DNA of 64,000 nt, taken from assembly GCA_947493705.1 (NCBI GenBank), contig CANLSH010000015.1, positions 1 through 64,000 on the forward strand, in the 5' to 3' direction. How positions within the stretch are numbered: the stretch's first letter is position 1; each line of letters opens with the position of its first letter. The DNA comes from an uncultured Arachnia sp. Its GTDB lineage: Bacteria > Actinomycetota > Actinomycetes > Propionibacteriales > Propionibacteriaceae. A model generated the notes under the pieces. It did not search any database. It had not been told where the DNA came from and saw nothing but the letters and a program-made list of their open reading frames with translations. Both the position numbers and the translations under genes were made by a program. Of this stretch, positions 1-9,181 are shown in pieces.

Positions 1-85
1 GAGCCCGGCGCGTGTCGAGGCCTGGCTACGGCGGAACGAGGTCTCGACACGGCCGCAGGCGGCCTACTCGACCACCGGAGAGATG
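1..85. repeat. REP-like extragenic repeat, copy 1
   Basis: The stretch carries GTGTCGAG near the left, then GTCTCGACACG, a short GC-rich palindrome (GGCCGC/GCGGCC) and CTACTCGACC. The same order of blocks (GTGTCGAG, GTCTCGACACG, variable stem, CTACTCGAC) recurs at about 41159-41260. Repeats with GTCTCGACACG...CTACTCGAC are a familiar kind of intergenic palindrome in high-GC actinobacteria. The copy may be cut by the window start. Bases 86-189 between it and the topoisomerase gene show nothing recognisable. Confidence 0.5.
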
Positions 86-189
86 CACATTTTCTTCATT
101 TGCGGCGGATCTGAGCGCGCGTGAGAAACTCATTCGAAAGTATGTGAACACGAATAGTTGCCACCAAAGTCCCAAGATTCCCAAGAGGC

Positions 190-1194
190 TCAGTCCTCCA
201 GCAGTTCGAGAACCGCCTTCTCCAACTTTTCCTGGCGGAGCTGAGGACTGCGGTGGAGGCCGCCAGCGGCTTGGAGGATGGTGTTCCCGTTCTCGTAGGC
301 GTCAATGATGCGGGGATCGATGTAGGAGGATCGAGCCACCGTTGGCGTGTTGCCCAGGTAACTGGAGACCTCCATGACCGCCTGCTTGATGGCTCGTTTG
401 CGGGAGGCCTTCGTGTCACCCGGCTCGTCGTCGAGCGCCAGCACTTCAGCGGCGATCACCGTTGCATGCCATGTGCGGAAATCCTTCGCCGTGAAGGAAT
501 CACCGAACAGTCCCCTGAGGTACTCGTTCACCTCCGAAGAATCCAGGTCATCCCACTCCCCACTCTCCCTGTGTGCAAGCAGTCGAGGGCTCTCGCTCGT
601 GGGCCGTGTGCGCATGACTTCAAGGGCCTTCACCGCGGAAGGATCATCCACGATGATCGTGTGGCTGATTCCCGATTTCCCGATGAAGGAGAACACGATG
701 GCATCACCCCGTTTGCGTGCGTGCTGGCGCTCCAGCGTGGTGAGACCGAACGAGCCGTTGGCATCGGTATACGCGTCATTGCCGATGCGGAAGTATCCGA
801 TGTCGAGGAGGCGTACGGCCGTGGCGCAGGCCCGGTTCAGGTCCATGCCGGTGGTGTCGAGGTCCTTCTGTACCTGTTTTCGTGCTGTGGGCAGATGGTG
901 TGCGGCCGCCGTGACACGTCGAAACTTGCTCCTGTCCCGCCGCGCCCTCCACTGCGGGTGGTACAGGTATTGCCGTCGGCCGGCTGAGTCCGTACCAACG
1001 GCCTGTAGATGGCCGTGGGCGAGTGGACAGATCCAGACGTTGTTCCAGGCCGGCGGGACGGCCAGGGCCTTGATGCGCGCCACGTCATCGGGGGGTAGCT
1101 TTTCGCCTGCTGTGTCGCGATAGCTGAAGCCTTTGCCGGCGCGACGTCGCGTCCAGCCCTCCATCGTGGGACTCACCCGCTTCAGACGTGCCAT
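190..1194 (-). CDS. DNA topoisomerase IB (poxvirus/eukaryotic-like)
   Basis: Type IB topoisomerase that relaxes supercoils by transient nicking through a 3'-phosphotyrosine. The 334-residue product has the bacterial TopIB layout: an N-terminal beta domain (PPAWNNVWICPLAHGHLQA, YLYHPQWRARRD) followed by the catalytic domain, with the likely active-site tyrosine in SSYIDPRI at about residue 291. The open frame extends ten codons upstream (GTG or similar at 1224), but ATG at 1194 (MARLKRV) matches the usual N-terminus, so I chose it. It is transcribed alone, leftward, and ends next to the REP repeat. Bacterial TopIB genes are sporadic in actinobacteria and dispensable. Confidence 0.9.
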   Translation of the reverse strand: MARLKRVSPTMEGWTRRRAGKGFSYRDTAGEKLPPDDVARIKALAVPPAWNNVWICPLAHGHLQAVGTDSAGRRQYLYHPQWRARRDRSKFRRVTAAAHHLPTARKQVQKDLDTTGMDLNRACATAVRLLDIGYFRIGNDAYTDANGSFGLTTLERQHARKRGDAIVFSFIGKSGISHTIIVDDPSAVKALEVMRTRPTSESPRLLAHRESGEWDDLDSSEVNEYLRGLFGDSFTAKDFRTWHATVIAAEVLALDDEPGDTKASRKRAIKQAVMEVSSYLGNTPTVARSSYIDPRIIDAYENGNTILQAAGGLHRSPQLRQEKLEKAVLELLED

Positions 1195-1260
1195 GCCCAC
1201 AATGCTAGGGGCGCGGAGAAGCACGACGGCGATGCGTTGTTGACGGAAAAGGCCTTCGCG

Positions 1261-2574
1261 TCAGGCGGTCAGGGCTGCTCGACGTCGCGAGCGGAACCGG
1301 AGGGCGCCCGTGGTGCGATGAGCCTGAGCGCTGACGCCATCCACAATCTGGCCGAACCGTGAACGGGTGGGCGACGGATTCGGTAGGGAGTACTTGAAGA
1401 CCTTGCCCCAGGCCGACGCCACCTGCTTGTGGAGAGGTCCGGTGACGTAGCGCAGATCATGGCGCGCCATGAGGGCCCTGATCCTCGGCGCGATTTCCTT
1501 GTAGCGGTTGCTCGGCAGGTCCGGGAACAGGTGGTGTTCAATCTGGTGCGAGAGGTTGCCGGTCATGACGTGCATGACCTCGGAGCCCTCGATGTTGGCG
1601 GAGCCCAGCATCTGGCGCAGGTACCACTCGCCGCGGGTCTCACCCTCAATGGAGTCCACCTCGAACGTTTCCACGCCCTCGGGGAAGTGGCCGCAGAAGA
1701 TGACGGAGTGTGTCCAGATGTTGCGCAAGGTGTTGGCGATGGCGTTCGCAGCCAGCGTCGAGAGGAAGTTGGGGCCACTCAGCAGGGGATGGAGGACGTA
1801 GTCCTTGCCCATCTGGTTGCGGATCTTGGTGATGACCTTGACGAGTTCGCCTCGGAACTCCTTGCTGCTCTTGCGGCCTTCCTTGAATCCCTTGACGTCC
1901 AGATCGTAGGCGGCGATTCCGTACTCGAAAATCAGAGCCGTGAAGAAGTTGGTGACGGGCTGGACAAGGTGCTTGGGCTCCCATTCCTGGGCCGGATCCA
2001 CGCGCAGGACGGTATAGCCCAGATCGTCGTCCATGCCAACGACGTTGGTGTAGGTGTGGTGGCCCACGTTGTGCGACTTTTTCCACTGCTCAGCAGGGGA
2101 GGCGAAGTCCCATTCCCACGTGGAGGAGTGAATTTTCGGATCCCGCATCCAGTCCCACTGGCCGTGGAGAATGTTGTGACCGATCTCGGTGTTCTCAAGG
2201 ATCTTGGCCACAGTGAGGCCAGCGGTGCCGACGAGGAAGGCGGGCCAGAAGCCGCTGAAGAGGAGGACGCCCCTGCTCGCGAGCTCCAGATAGCGCTGCA
2301 GCCTGATGGTGCTGCGGATGTAGTTCGCATCATCGGCACCGCGGGAAGCCACGATCTCATCGCGAATGGCGTCCAGTTCGCGACCGATGGATTCGATGTC
2401 TTCCGGGCTCAGGTGCGCAATGGGGTTGGCCTTGCCGCTGGCATGGGTGGCTGACTGCTCACCTGGACGCGACGACATGATGCGGTTGTTGGCAGTGCGG
2501 ACTCCCGTGGTTGAAGACGCGGTGTCCGCTGGGTTGTTGTCCACTCGGGGCGTTTCGATGGTGGTGGTGCTCAT
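1261..2574 (-). CDS. Membrane fatty acid desaturase (acyl-CoA/acyl-lipid)
   Basis: Integral-membrane di-iron desaturase of 437 residues that introduces a double bond into fatty acyl chains. The three histidine boxes are present and correctly spaced: HNILH at about residue 133, HNVGHH at about 165 and HQIEHH at about 342. A hydrophobic stretch (GVLLFSGFWPAFLVGTAGL) precedes the first box. The gene lies 9 bp downstream of a flavin/iron-sulfur reductase gene, the same pairing as mycobacterial DesA3 (Rv3229c) with its oxidoreductase Rv3230c, which supplies electrons. Its expression is probably driven from the palindromic operator/promoter upstream of the reductase. Positional specificity of the desaturation cannot be read from the sequence. 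Confidence 0.9.
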   Translation of the reverse strand: MSTTTIETPRVDNNPADTASSTTGVRTANNRIMSSRPGEQSATHASGKANPIAHLSPEDIESIGRELDAIRDEIVASRGADDANYIRSTIRLQRYLELASRGVLLFSGFWPAFLVGTAGLTVAKILENTEIGHNILHGQWDWMRDPKIHSSTWEWDFASPAEQWKKSHNVGHHTYTNVVGMDDDLGYTVLRVDPAQEWEPKHLVQPVTNFFTALIFEYGIAAYDLDVKGFKEGRKSSKEFRGELVKVITKIRNQMGKDYVLHPLLSGPNFLSTLAANAIANTLRNIWTHSVIFCGHFPEGVETFEVDSIEGETRGEWYLRQMLGSANIEGSEVMHVMTGNLSHQIEHHLFPDLPSNRYKEIAPRIRALMARHDLRYVTGPLHKQVASAWGKVFKYSLPNPSPTRSRFGQIVDGVSAQAHRTTGALRFRSRRRAALTA

Positions 2575-2583
2575 GGAAAATCC

Positions 2584-3690
2584 TCAAAGTTTGATGCTGC
2601 AGGGTCCGGCGGCTGCCGACACGCAGGTCTGGATGAGGACGGGGTCCTCGTCGATGGCTTGGGTGGTTTCGCCGGTGCGCAGGTCACGCACCGAGCCGGA
2701 GGTCAGTGTGGCGACGCAGTTGAAGCAGATGCCCATGCGGCAACCTGAGGGCATGAGAACGCCAGCGTCCTCGCCGACGTCGAGGAGGGGCGTGGCTGCC
2801 GCGGCCTCCACGATGATGTCTGACTCGGTGAAGGTGGCTTCGCCGCCCTCGCCGTCGGCCACGATGCGTGGCCGGAAGCGCTCCACATGCAGGAGGTGCG
2901 TGAGCCCCGCCTGGCTCCAGTGGGTCTCTGCGTCGTCCATCAGGCCTGTGGGCCCGCAGACCCAGACGGTGCGCTCGGCCCAGTCCGGCACGACGTCAGC
3001 GATGCGGTCAGCGTTGAGGGTGCCTTGTGTGGATGTGAACCGCTGGATGAGCCGAAACTCGCCCGAGGATGCGCGCGTCTGCAATTCGTCGGCAAAGAGC
3101 ATCTGGGAGCGATCGGGCGAGGAGTGCACCACGACGGCATCCTCGAACTGGTGGTTGCGCAGCATGCCCATGACGGGAGTGATTCCGCTCCCGGCCGTGA
3201 TGAACAACACCTTCCCCGGCTGATCGTCAGGTTGTGTGAAATCTCCGGTTGCTTGATCCAGCATCACGAGTTTGCCGGGACGAAGATGATGCAGAACGTG
3301 GTTGCTGACCCGGCCTTCGGGAATGGCCCGCACTGTGATGGTGATGAGTCCGTCCGTGTCATGAACAGGACTCGTGATGGAGTAGGCGCGCCACAGGCGC
3401 ACCCCGTCCACCTCGAAGCCAATACGGATGTACTGGCCGGGGCGGTGGCCCTTCCAGCCGCGGCCCGGCCGTAGCGCCACGGTGGTGGCGCCCTCGTGCC
3501 TCTTGACGGCCACCACGCGTCCCGCCAGATCGGCACCCTTGCGCAGCGGGCTGAACAGGTCCAGGTAGTCCGCGGGCACGAGCGGTGTGACGAGGGCATC
3601 AAAGAACCGCCCCACTGTTCTGCCTGCCAGGGCCAGGGGGTTGTTGGGATGCGTTCCTGCGGCGGACGCTGTCTGTGTCATTGACACCAT
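2584..3690 (-). CDS. FAD/[2Fe-2S] oxidoreductase, electron donor of desaturase
   Basis: 368-residue ferredoxin-NADP reductase-type protein with a C-terminal plant-type ferredoxin domain. The order is: flavin domain with PGQYIRIGF and RAYSITSP, NAD(P)H domain with ITAGSGITPVMGM and WVCGPTGLMDDAE, then the [2Fe-2S] loop CRMGICFNC plus a distal cysteine (IQTC). By analogy with Rv3230c it passes electrons from NADPH to the adjacent desaturase. Two starts are possible: ATG at 3690 or ATG at 3681 (MTQTASA); neither has a good Shine-Dalgarno sequence, and a perfect palindrome begins 3 bp upstream of the first, so translation may be from a very short leader. First gene of a two-gene operon. Confidence 0.88.
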   Translation of the reverse strand: MVSMTQTASAAGTHPNNPLALAGRTVGRFFDALVTPLVPADYLDLFSPLRKGADLAGRVVAVKRHEGATTVALRPGRGWKGHRPGQYIRIGFEVDGVRLWRAYSITSPVHDTDGLITITVRAIPEGRVSNHVLHHLRPGKLVMLDQATGDFTQPDDQPGKVLFITAGSGITPVMGMLRNHQFEDAVVVHSSPDRSQMLFADELQTRASSGEFRLIQRFTSTQGTLNADRIADVVPDWAERTVWVCGPTGLMDDAETHWSQAGLTHLLHVERFRPRIVADGEGGEATFTESDIIVEAAAATPLLDVGEDAGVLMPSGCRMGICFNCVATLTSGSVRDLRTGETTQAIDEDPVLIQTCVSAAAGPCSIKL

Positions 3691-3692
3691 CG

Positions 3693-3714
3693 TAACCTAC
3701 GCAACCGTAGGTTA
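3693..3714. promoter_or_regulatory. Palindromic operator upstream of desaturase operon
   Basis: Perfect 9-bp inverted repeat TAACCTACG/CGTAGGTTA around a CAAC spacer. It lies immediately upstream of the oxidoreductase start codon, between this operon and the converging end of the histidine kinase gene. The core CTACGCAACCGTAG (3697-3710) recurs exactly, in reverse orientation, at 23384-23397 in front of the branched-chain dehydrogenase operon. The size and symmetry are those of a TetR-type repressor site; the regulator is not identifiable in this window. Confidence 0.7.
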
Positions 3715-3748
3715 GAAGAATTGATCACTCATTGAGCGATGCTCTGCC

Positions 3749-5185
3749 TTATTCCTCGGGCTCCGTTGTCACGACAACAGGAGGCAGGCGCAGGGTGAAT
3801 TTGGCGCCGCTGCCTGCTTGATTTCCGGCTCTGACAACGCCGCCATGTGCATCGGCCGTGTGCGCGACGATGGACAGGCCCAGGCCCGTGCCGGGCGTGT
3901 TGCGGGCCTGATCCGAGCGGTAGAAACGATCAAAGATGTGCTCCAGATCCTCTTCTGCGATGCCGGGCCCCTCATCCACGATGGAGATGAGGCCCTCAGT
4001 CAGGCGCACGGTAATGGTGCCCTCGGGCGGGGAGAACTTGATGGCGTTGTCCAGCAGATTGGTGATGGCCCGCTCCAGATTCTGGGCGTCACCGATGCAC
4101 TGGGTGTCATCAAGGGCGACGTCGAAGGTGATTCCGTGACCGCGACGCCTGGCGCGTTCAAGGGCAGACTCCACCACGTCCGAGAGGTGGAGGAGATCCG
4201 GTTTCCGCGCCAGATGATCGTCTCGGGTAAGGGCAACAAGGTCCCCGACGAGGGCGGAGAACTCTCCCAGCTGCGCGGAGACATCGTCGAGGATCTCAGA
4301 GCGGGCCCCTTCCGGCAGCATGCCCGACTTGTCGTCGGCCACTAGCAGTTCGATGTTGGTACGCATCGAGGTCAGGGGTGTGCGCAGTTCATGGCCGGCG
4401 TCGGCAATGAACTGTCGCTGTTGCTCCCGGGAACTGGCGAGCGACTTCAGCATGCTGTTGAAGGATTTTGTGAGCTCGCCCAGGTCATCACGCCCATAGA
4501 TGCGGATGGGGTTGAGCTGGTCTGTCCGGGTGATGTTTCCGACAGCCATGGATAGCCGACGCACGGGAGCCAGAGTGGCCTGAGCCGCCCACAGTGCCGT
4601 CAGGGTGGTGGCGAGAATACCGACGAGTCCTGAGGCCAGGATCACAACCCGGAGGGACTGCAGAGTGGAGGAAAGGCCTGTCAGGGGGCGGCCGAACATG
4701 ACGGCGTAGCGGGAGGGTTCGTCGTTGTCATCCAACAGTGTCAGAGGTACCGAGACGACGCGGAACTCTTCGCCGGATTCCGTCATCACAGAGCGGGTGG
4801 AGGAGCCTGTCTGCGTGCGCGCGACAGCGATCTCCGGCGCGCCACCAACCAGGAGCGAACCCTCTTCCGGCGTGGGCAGGGTCTCACCCTGCGCTGAGAC
4901 CCTGGCGAGCCACAAATCGGTGATCCCGGGTCTGTTCAACTCGGTCACAGTGCTGCGGGGATCCTCAGCAATCAGAGTGGCAGCGGCGCGGGCGGATGAC
5001 AACAGCTCGCGATCGAGCTCATCCAGCAGGGACACCCGGGTGATGATGAATGCCGTCGTTCCAACGAAGAGCACCACCACGGCAACGCTGATACCTGTGA
5101 GCAGGGCAAGACGACCTTGCAGGCTCTGACCGGTGAAGAGCCGTTCCACTCCCCGTCGGAAGCGAAACCACAGTGTGGGGATCAC
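3749..5185 (-). CDS. mprB: Sensor histidine kinase, MprB-like
   Basis: 478-residue membrane histidine kinase. Transmembrane helix 1 spans about residues 26-50, an extracytoplasmic sensor about 51-177, helix 2 about 178-200, then HAMP, a dimerisation domain with phosphoacceptor H265 (AGHELRTPL), and an ATPase domain with N-box (NLLDNAIKF), G1 ([12 protein letters not shown]), F-box (IFDRFYR) and G2 ([10 protein letters not shown]). Layout and motifs fit MprB, the envelope-stress kinase of mycobacteria. The start is GTG at 5185, overlapping the stop of the response regulator gene by a GTGA tetranucleotide, so the two are translationally coupled. The stimulus sensed here is unknown. Confidence 0.85.
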   Translation of the reverse strand: MIPTLWFRFRRGVERLFTGQSLQGRLALLTGISVAVVVLFVGTTAFIITRVSLLDELDRELLSSARAAATLIAEDPRSTVTELNRPGITDLWLARVSAQGETLPTPEEGSLLVGGAPEIAVARTQTGSSTRSVMTESGEEFRVVSVPLTLLDDNDEPSRYAVMFGRPLTGLSSTLQSLRVVILASGLVGILATTLTALWAAQATLAPVRRLSMAVGNITRTDQLNPIRIYGRDDLGELTKSFNSMLKSLASSREQQRQFIADAGHELRTPLTSMRTNIELLVADDKSGMLPEGARSEILDDVSAQLGEFSALVGDLVALTRDDHLARKPDLLHLSDVVESALERARRRGHGITFDVALDDTQCIGDAQNLERAITNLLDNAIKFSPPEGTITVRLTEGLISIVDEGPGIAEEDLEHIFDRFYRSDQARNTPGTGLGLSIVAHTADAHGGVVRAGNQAGSGAKFTLRLPPVVVTTEPEE

Positions 5186-5868
5186 GGGGGAGTTTCGCGC
5201 AGGACATACCCGACGCCGCGGACCGTGTGGATCAATCGGTCACGCCCGCCGGCTTCTGTCTTACGGCGCAGATATCCGATGTAGACCTCGAGTGAGTTGG
5301 CGGTTGCCGGGAACTCGAAGCCCCACACCTCGTTCAGCAAGGTGTTGCGTTCCATGACCTTGCGCGGGTTCTCCAGAAATGCCTGGAGAAGGGCGAACTC
5401 CGTGCGCGTGAGGGAGATGTGGGTGCCGTCCCGCGTGACCTCACGATGCTGCGGGTCCAGGGAAAGGTCTGCGAATGTCAGTGTCCTGGACTCTGATTCA
5501 GGCACAGCCTTTGATCGCCGTGTGAGAGCACGTAGGCGCGCGAAGAGCTCATCCAGGGCGAAGGGCTTGACCATGTAGTCATCCGCCCCGGCGTCCAGAC
5601 CATCCACGCGGTCATCCACCGCGTCGCGCGCCGTCAGGATGAGGATGGGGACGTCGTTGCCGCTCTCGCGGAGCATGCGGGTGGTTTCCAGCCCGTCCAG
5701 GCGGGGCATCATGACGTCCATGATGACGGCGTCGGGCGCGTGGGCGGAGAGTTTCGCGAGGGCTTCCACGCCATCCTTGGCTGTGATGACCTCATCTCCG
5801 GAGTACTTCAGCGAACGGGCCAAGGAATCGCGCACTGCCTGGTCATCATCCACCACGAGGATCTGCAT
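5182..5868 (-). CDS. mprA: Response regulator, OmpR/PhoB family, MprA-like
   Basis: 228-residue DNA-binding response regulator. Receiver domain starts ILVVDDD, with phosphoacceptor D51 in IMDVMMP and the conserved lysine in VKPFA; the C-terminal winged-helix domain ends with [15 protein letters not shown] sequence ([14 protein letters not shown]) and [13 protein letters not shown] at 5868 is chosen because AGG sits 8 nt upstream and because MQILVVDD is the canonical N-terminus; the open frame runs much further upstream but that extension is not protein-like. First gene of the operon with the partner kinase. By family, it controls envelope-stress functions; the adjacent desaturase genes are on the same strand, but the intervening operator suggests separate control. 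Confidence 0.88.
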   Translation of the reverse strand: MQILVVDDDQAVRDSLARSLKYSGDEVITAKDGVEALAKLSAHAPDAVIMDVMMPRLDGLETTRMLRESGNDVPILILTARDAVDDRVDGLDAGADDYMVKPFALDELFARLRALTRRSKAVPESESRTLTFADLSLDPQHREVTRDGTHISLTRTEFALLQAFLENPRKVMERNTLLNEVWGFEFPATANSLEVYIGYLRRKTEAGGRDRLIHTVRGVGYVLRETPP

Positions 5869-6024
5869 GTGCATAGCCTGCCACCATCCGCCAACAAGCG
5901 TTAGCCGACACAGCGACAGCGGTCCCACACGTTGGGTGGAGGCATCGCGATCGGTCGCGGCTGCTTGCCCGCCAGGGTAGTCAGCAGATGGCGACGCGAC
6001 GTCGCGACCGCGTATCCTCGCGGC

Positions 6025-6525
6025 ATGCCCTCCTCCATCTCTGAGACCGATTCCCCGTCCCGGACCCGCGCACACCTGAGTCCGGCCACGATATTTCTGA
6101 GCGTCTCGATTGCGGAGGCGATCACGTGGACGCTGTTGCTGCTCGGCATGTTTCTCAAGTACGTCACCAGAACGACCGACGTGGGCGTGCGTGTCTTCGG
6201 CACACTGCACGGAGCGGTTTTCATCGCGTATGGCATCACGACGGTGCTCGTCTGGATTGATCAGCGGTGGCCGGCGCGCAGGGGGATCGTCGCACTTGCC
6301 TGCGCCGTTCCGCCATTCGCCACACTTGTGTTTGACCGCTGGGTGCAGCGGCATGAAATTCTCGGGGATTCCTGGCGGCTGCGCTCAACGCAACCGCGTG
6401 GGGTGTTCGAGAAGTTGGCGTCATGGGTGGTGCGTCACCCCATCGGTGGAGTGCTGCTCGCACTGATCGCGGTCGCGGTGCTGTTCAGTATTGCGTTCAC
6501 CCTCGGCCCACCGATCGGTGGATGA
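6025..6525 (+). CDS. DUF3817 small integral membrane protein
   Basis: 166-residue membrane protein. After a short polar N-terminus it shows hydrophobic segments at about residues 22-42 ([21 protein letters not shown]), 55-75 ([20 protein letters not shown]), 84-100 and a final helix near 145-162. The sequence around [19 protein letters not shown] resembles the actinobacterial DUF3817 family, whose function is not established. ATG at 6025 begins a clean protein; the open frame upstream (from 5932) has no support. It is divergent from the mprAB operon and converges on the ROK regulator gene. Confidence 0.75.
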   Translation: MPSSISETDSPSRTRAHLSPATIFLSVSIAEAITWTLLLLGMFLKYVTRTTDVGVRVFGTLHGAVFIAYGITTVLVWIDQRWPARRGIVALACAVPPFATLVFDRWVQRHEILGDSWRLRSTQPRGVFEKLASWVVRHPIGGVLLALIAVAVLFSIAFTLGPPIGG

Positions 6526-6565
6526 CAGGGAACCGGGAGTGATCGCCTCGTGGACAACATCGCTG

Positions 6566-6581
6566 CACCCGTCATCGGGTG
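6566..6581. terminator. Hairpin between convergent genes
   Basis: Perfect 6-bp stem CACCCG/CGGGTG with a TCAT loop, in the 74-bp gap between the convergent DUF3817 and ROK genes. There is no U-tract. Placement suggests a bidirectional terminator; the evidence is the stem alone. Confidence 0.3.
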
Positions 6582-6599
6582 AGCCACGTGGGGAATGCG

Positions 6600-7826
6600 T
6601 CAGTGGCTGCCGTCAAGCCATGCAGCCGGATTTGCGACCAGCGGGGCCATCGCGGCGTGGGCTGCTCCAAGGGCAGTTCGGGTGGGGTCATGAGTCACGG
6701 TGGCAATGTCGATCTGTTCATGGGGAGACCACAGCACCCGGATGGCCAACTCGTCTTCGAGGTCTGGAAGGAGCCACGGGCCGAGAGTGCCCAGATGTCC
6801 ACCCAGCACCACCTGCTCAAGGTCCAGCAGATTGAGGGCAGCACCCAGGGCGCGTCCGAGAGCCCGTGCCGCTGCAGAGAGGTTGTGCACTGCGCGCTCG
6901 TCCCCGCGCTCCAGCATGGCGACGAGTTCGTCGATGGACGGGGCGCCCGTTGACTCCAGGAGACCGCGACGGCCGATGACTGTCTCGAGGCAACCCGTCG
7001 CTCCACAGCCGCAGGTGTGACCTCCTTCAGAGATGACGCAGATGTGCCCCAGTTCGCTGGCCCAGCCGTGCCTTCCTGAGATCTGCCTGCCGTCGATGAT
7101 CACCGACGAGCCGATTCCCACCTCGCCGGTGACGTAGATGAAGGAGCCCCGCTCCCTCACCTCCGTCAAAGGGCCCCGTAGAAGGGTGAGTGCGGAGCAG
7201 TCCACATCGTTGGAAGCGAGGAAATCCCAGTTTTTCCCCCGTAGGAGTGCATCAAGGTGTTCGGCTGGCCGAATACCGTCCCAGCCCAGGTTCGGTGCGC
7301 GCACGACCGTGGAGCCGGTCCTGTCCACGAGCGCGGGAATGGCGAGGTGTGCGCCCACGACAAGCGCGTCCTCCGGGAGGTCCGTGATGAGAGCGGCGGC
7401 CTTCTCATCCAGCATCCGCAGGGCCCCAACAGGGCCTGCCGCAATCACGTCGACCTCCGAGGTGATGGTCCTGACGACGGTGCCCCGCAGGTCCACCACC
7501 ATGGCCGCCATGCGGTCGGCATTGACCTCGAGTCCGAGCGACATCAGTCCGTTGGATGCGGCTGTGAGAGGAACGCCGGGGCGCCCCCTGAGGCCGGAGA
7601 CGGGGGTGCCCTCAGCCAGGAACCTGCCCGCGACGAGTTCATCGACGAGCCGTGACACGGTGGAGCGCGTGAGGCCCAGCGCTGCAGCGACCTCTGCTCG
7701 CGATACAGGCTTGGAGGCCTGCAGAACCTCCCGCAGAACGAGTGCAAGGTTGGAGACCCGCACCGATGATGGAGTGCTTCCCACACTGTTCGTCGGGTAC
7801 CTCTGGGAATCGGGCATGGGCTCCAT
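6600..7826 (-). CDS. xylR: ROK-family transcriptional repressor, XylR-like
   Basis: 408-residue regulator. An N-terminal winged helix-turn-helix (about residues 25-80, VSRAEVAAALGLTRSTVSRL) is followed by a ROK domain with the zinc-binding cluster CGCGATGCLE. ROK repressors of this type bind sugar (D-xylose in XylR) and release the operator. It is divergent from xylFGH and upstream of xylAB, which supports xylose as inducer. ATG at 7826 or ATG at 7817 (MPDSQRYP) could start it. Candidate binding sites lie at 7909-7925 in the divergent promoter and 11982-12002 before xylA. Confidence 0.82.
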   Translation of the reverse strand: MEPMPDSQRYPTNSVGSTPSSVRVSNLALVLREVLQASKPVSRAEVAAALGLTRSTVSRLVDELVAGRFLAEGTPVSGLRGRPGVPLTAASNGLMSLGLEVNADRMAAMVVDLRGTVVRTITSEVDVIAAGPVGALRMLDEKAAALITDLPEDALVVGAHLAIPALVDRTGSTVVRAPNLGWDGIRPAEHLDALLRGKNWDFLASNDVDCSALTLLRGPLTEVRERGSFIYVTGEVGIGSSVIIDGRQISGRHGWASELGHICVISEGGHTCGCGATGCLETVIGRRGLLESTGAPSIDELVAMLERGDERAVHNLSAAARALGRALGAALNLLDLEQVVLGGHLGTLGPWLLPDLEDELAIRVLWSPHEQIDIATVTHDPTRTALGAAHAAMAPLVANPAAWLDGSH

Positions 7827-7881
7827 CCTCTCCTACGCTTGACAGATGATCCCAGGACTTCGCGTGTCCGTGAGGTGGTGA

Positions 7882-7911
7882 TTGACAATCCGCCGATCCC
7901 AAGCATATTGT
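7882..7911 (+). promoter_or_regulatory. Candidate sigma70-type promoter of xylFGH
   Basis: A consensus -35 box TTGACA (7882-7887) is followed after 18 bp by TATTGT (7906-7911). It overlaps the palindrome TGTTTT/AAAACA at 7909-7925. It reads toward xylF, about 85 bp from the start codon. Confidence 0.45.
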
Positions 7912-7925
7912 TTTGGAGTAAAACA
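7909..7925. promoter_or_regulatory. Candidate XylR operator at xylF
   Basis: AT-rich inverted repeat TGTTTT-ggagt-AAAACA in a GC-rich region, overlapping the putative -10 box of the xylF promoter. Repressor binding here would block transcription. Assignment to the divergent ROK protein is inference from position. Confidence 0.45.
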
Positions 7926-7994
7926 TGCCTGATCATAGGGGATCAGGATGATCGCGGGAGTGAACAGAGATGTTCCTCCAGAAGGGATATCTCC

Positions 7995-9152
7995 ATGGCC
8001 ATTTCGCGCAGGCAACTACTCCTCTCCTCGGTCGCCGTGACAGCAGTGGGCGCTCTCACCGCCTGCAGTGATGAACGCAGCACCGGCACACCCGCCGCCA
8101 CGGGCGATGATGCGGACTCGATGGCTTCGGCACCGGCAGCCTCCGATGTGCTCATCGGTATCGCGATGCCCACCAAGAGTCTTGAGCGCTGGAACCGTGA
8201 CGGCGCCCATCTGGAGTCTCTGCTGAAGGAGAAGGGCTACCAAACCAGCCTCCAGTACGCAGACAACAAGCAGGATCAGCAGAACAACCAGGTGCAGAAC
8301 ATGATCAACGATGGCGCGATGGCAGTTGTCATCGCCTCGATCGACGGCACCGCACTCGGCCCGGTCCTTGAGCAGGCGAAGTCCCGCGACGTCAAGGTGA
8401 TCGCATACGACCGTCTCATCAATGGTTCCGAGAACGTGGACTACTACGCCACCTTCGACAACTTCAAGGTGGGTGCGCTGCAGGGCCAGTTCATCCTGGA
8501 CAACAAGGATGAGTACAAGAGCGAGGACGGCACCATCAACTTCGAGCCGTTCGCTGGTTCACCGGACGACAACAACGCCAAGTTCTTCTTCGCCGGGGCC
8601 TGGGAGAAGGTCTCGCCCCTGGTGGAAAGTGGGGAGTTCGTCGTCCCGTCCGGGAAGGCGCCCGCCAGTGAGGACCAATGGACCACCATCGGTATCCCGG
8701 CCTGGAAATCGGACACCGCCCAGTCAGAGATGGAGAACCGGCTGAACTCGTTCTACGGCGGTGGGAAGAAAGTCAACATCGTTCTGTCGCCCAATGACTC
8801 GCTGGCCCTGGGCATTGTGCAGGCCCTCGATGGATCCGGCTACGCTCCGGGCGACGGGTGGCCACTGGTGACCGGGCAGGACGCCGACCTCGCCAACGTG
8901 AAGAACATGTTGGCTGACAAGCAGGCCATGACCGTCTGGAAGGACACGCGAAAGCTGGGAGACCAGGTGGCGGTCATGATCGAGCAGGTCGTCAACGGCG
9001 AAGACGTGGAGGTCAACGACACGGAGAGCTACGACAACGGTGTGAAGGTTGTCCCGACGTATCTCCTCGAGCCCGAAGTCGTCACCAAGGACACGGTGCA
9101 GGAGAAATTGGTGGACTCCGGCTTCTACACCGCCGCCGATCTGGGGCTCTGA
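7995..9152 (+). CDS. xylF: Sugar ABC transporter substrate-binding lipoprotein, XylF-like
   Basis: 385-residue periplasmic-binding-type lipoprotein of the ribose/xylose class. The start at 7995 gives a typical lipoprotein signal (SRRQ..., hydrophobic core [14 protein letters not shown]) and lipobox LTAC. An AAGGGA ribosome-binding sequence lies a few bases upstream. Conserved features are [13 protein letters not shown] at the mature N-terminus, [16 protein letters not shown], and the ligand-pocket motif VIAYDRLI, as in XylF. The open frame begins at 7839, but the upstream part lies in promoter DNA. First gene of xylFGH; it captures D-xylose outside the membrane. Confidence 0.88.
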   Translation: MAISRRQLLLSSVAVTAVGALTACSDERSTGTPAATGDDADSMASAPAASDVLIGIAMPTKSLERWNRDGAHLESLLKEKGYQTSLQYADNKQDQQNNQVQNMINDGAMAVVIASIDGTALGPVLEQAKSRDVKVIAYDRLINGSENVDYYATFDNFKVGALQGQFILDNKDEYKSEDGTINFEPFAGSPDDNNAKFFFAGAWEKVSPLVESGEFVVPSGKAPASEDQWTTIGIPAWKSDTAQSEMENRLNSFYGGGKKVNIVLSPNDSLALGIVQALDGSGYAPGDGWPLVTGQDADLANVKNMLADKQAMTVWKDTRKLGDQVAVMIEQVVNGEDVEVNDTESYDNGVKVVPTYLLEPEVVTKDTVQEKLVDSGFYTAADLGL

Positions 9153-9181
9153 TCGCCACCACGGGTGACAAAGGCTCACGC

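Noticed and set aside
1429..2454. 341-codon plus-strand frame within the desaturase gene
   Set aside because: It mirrors the desaturase frame, whose three histidine boxes are intact on the other strand.
5869..6354. N-terminal extension of the response regulator by about 160 residues
   Set aside because: The receiver domain begins at MQILVVDD; the upstream part is low-complexity and overlaps the divergent DUF3817 gene.
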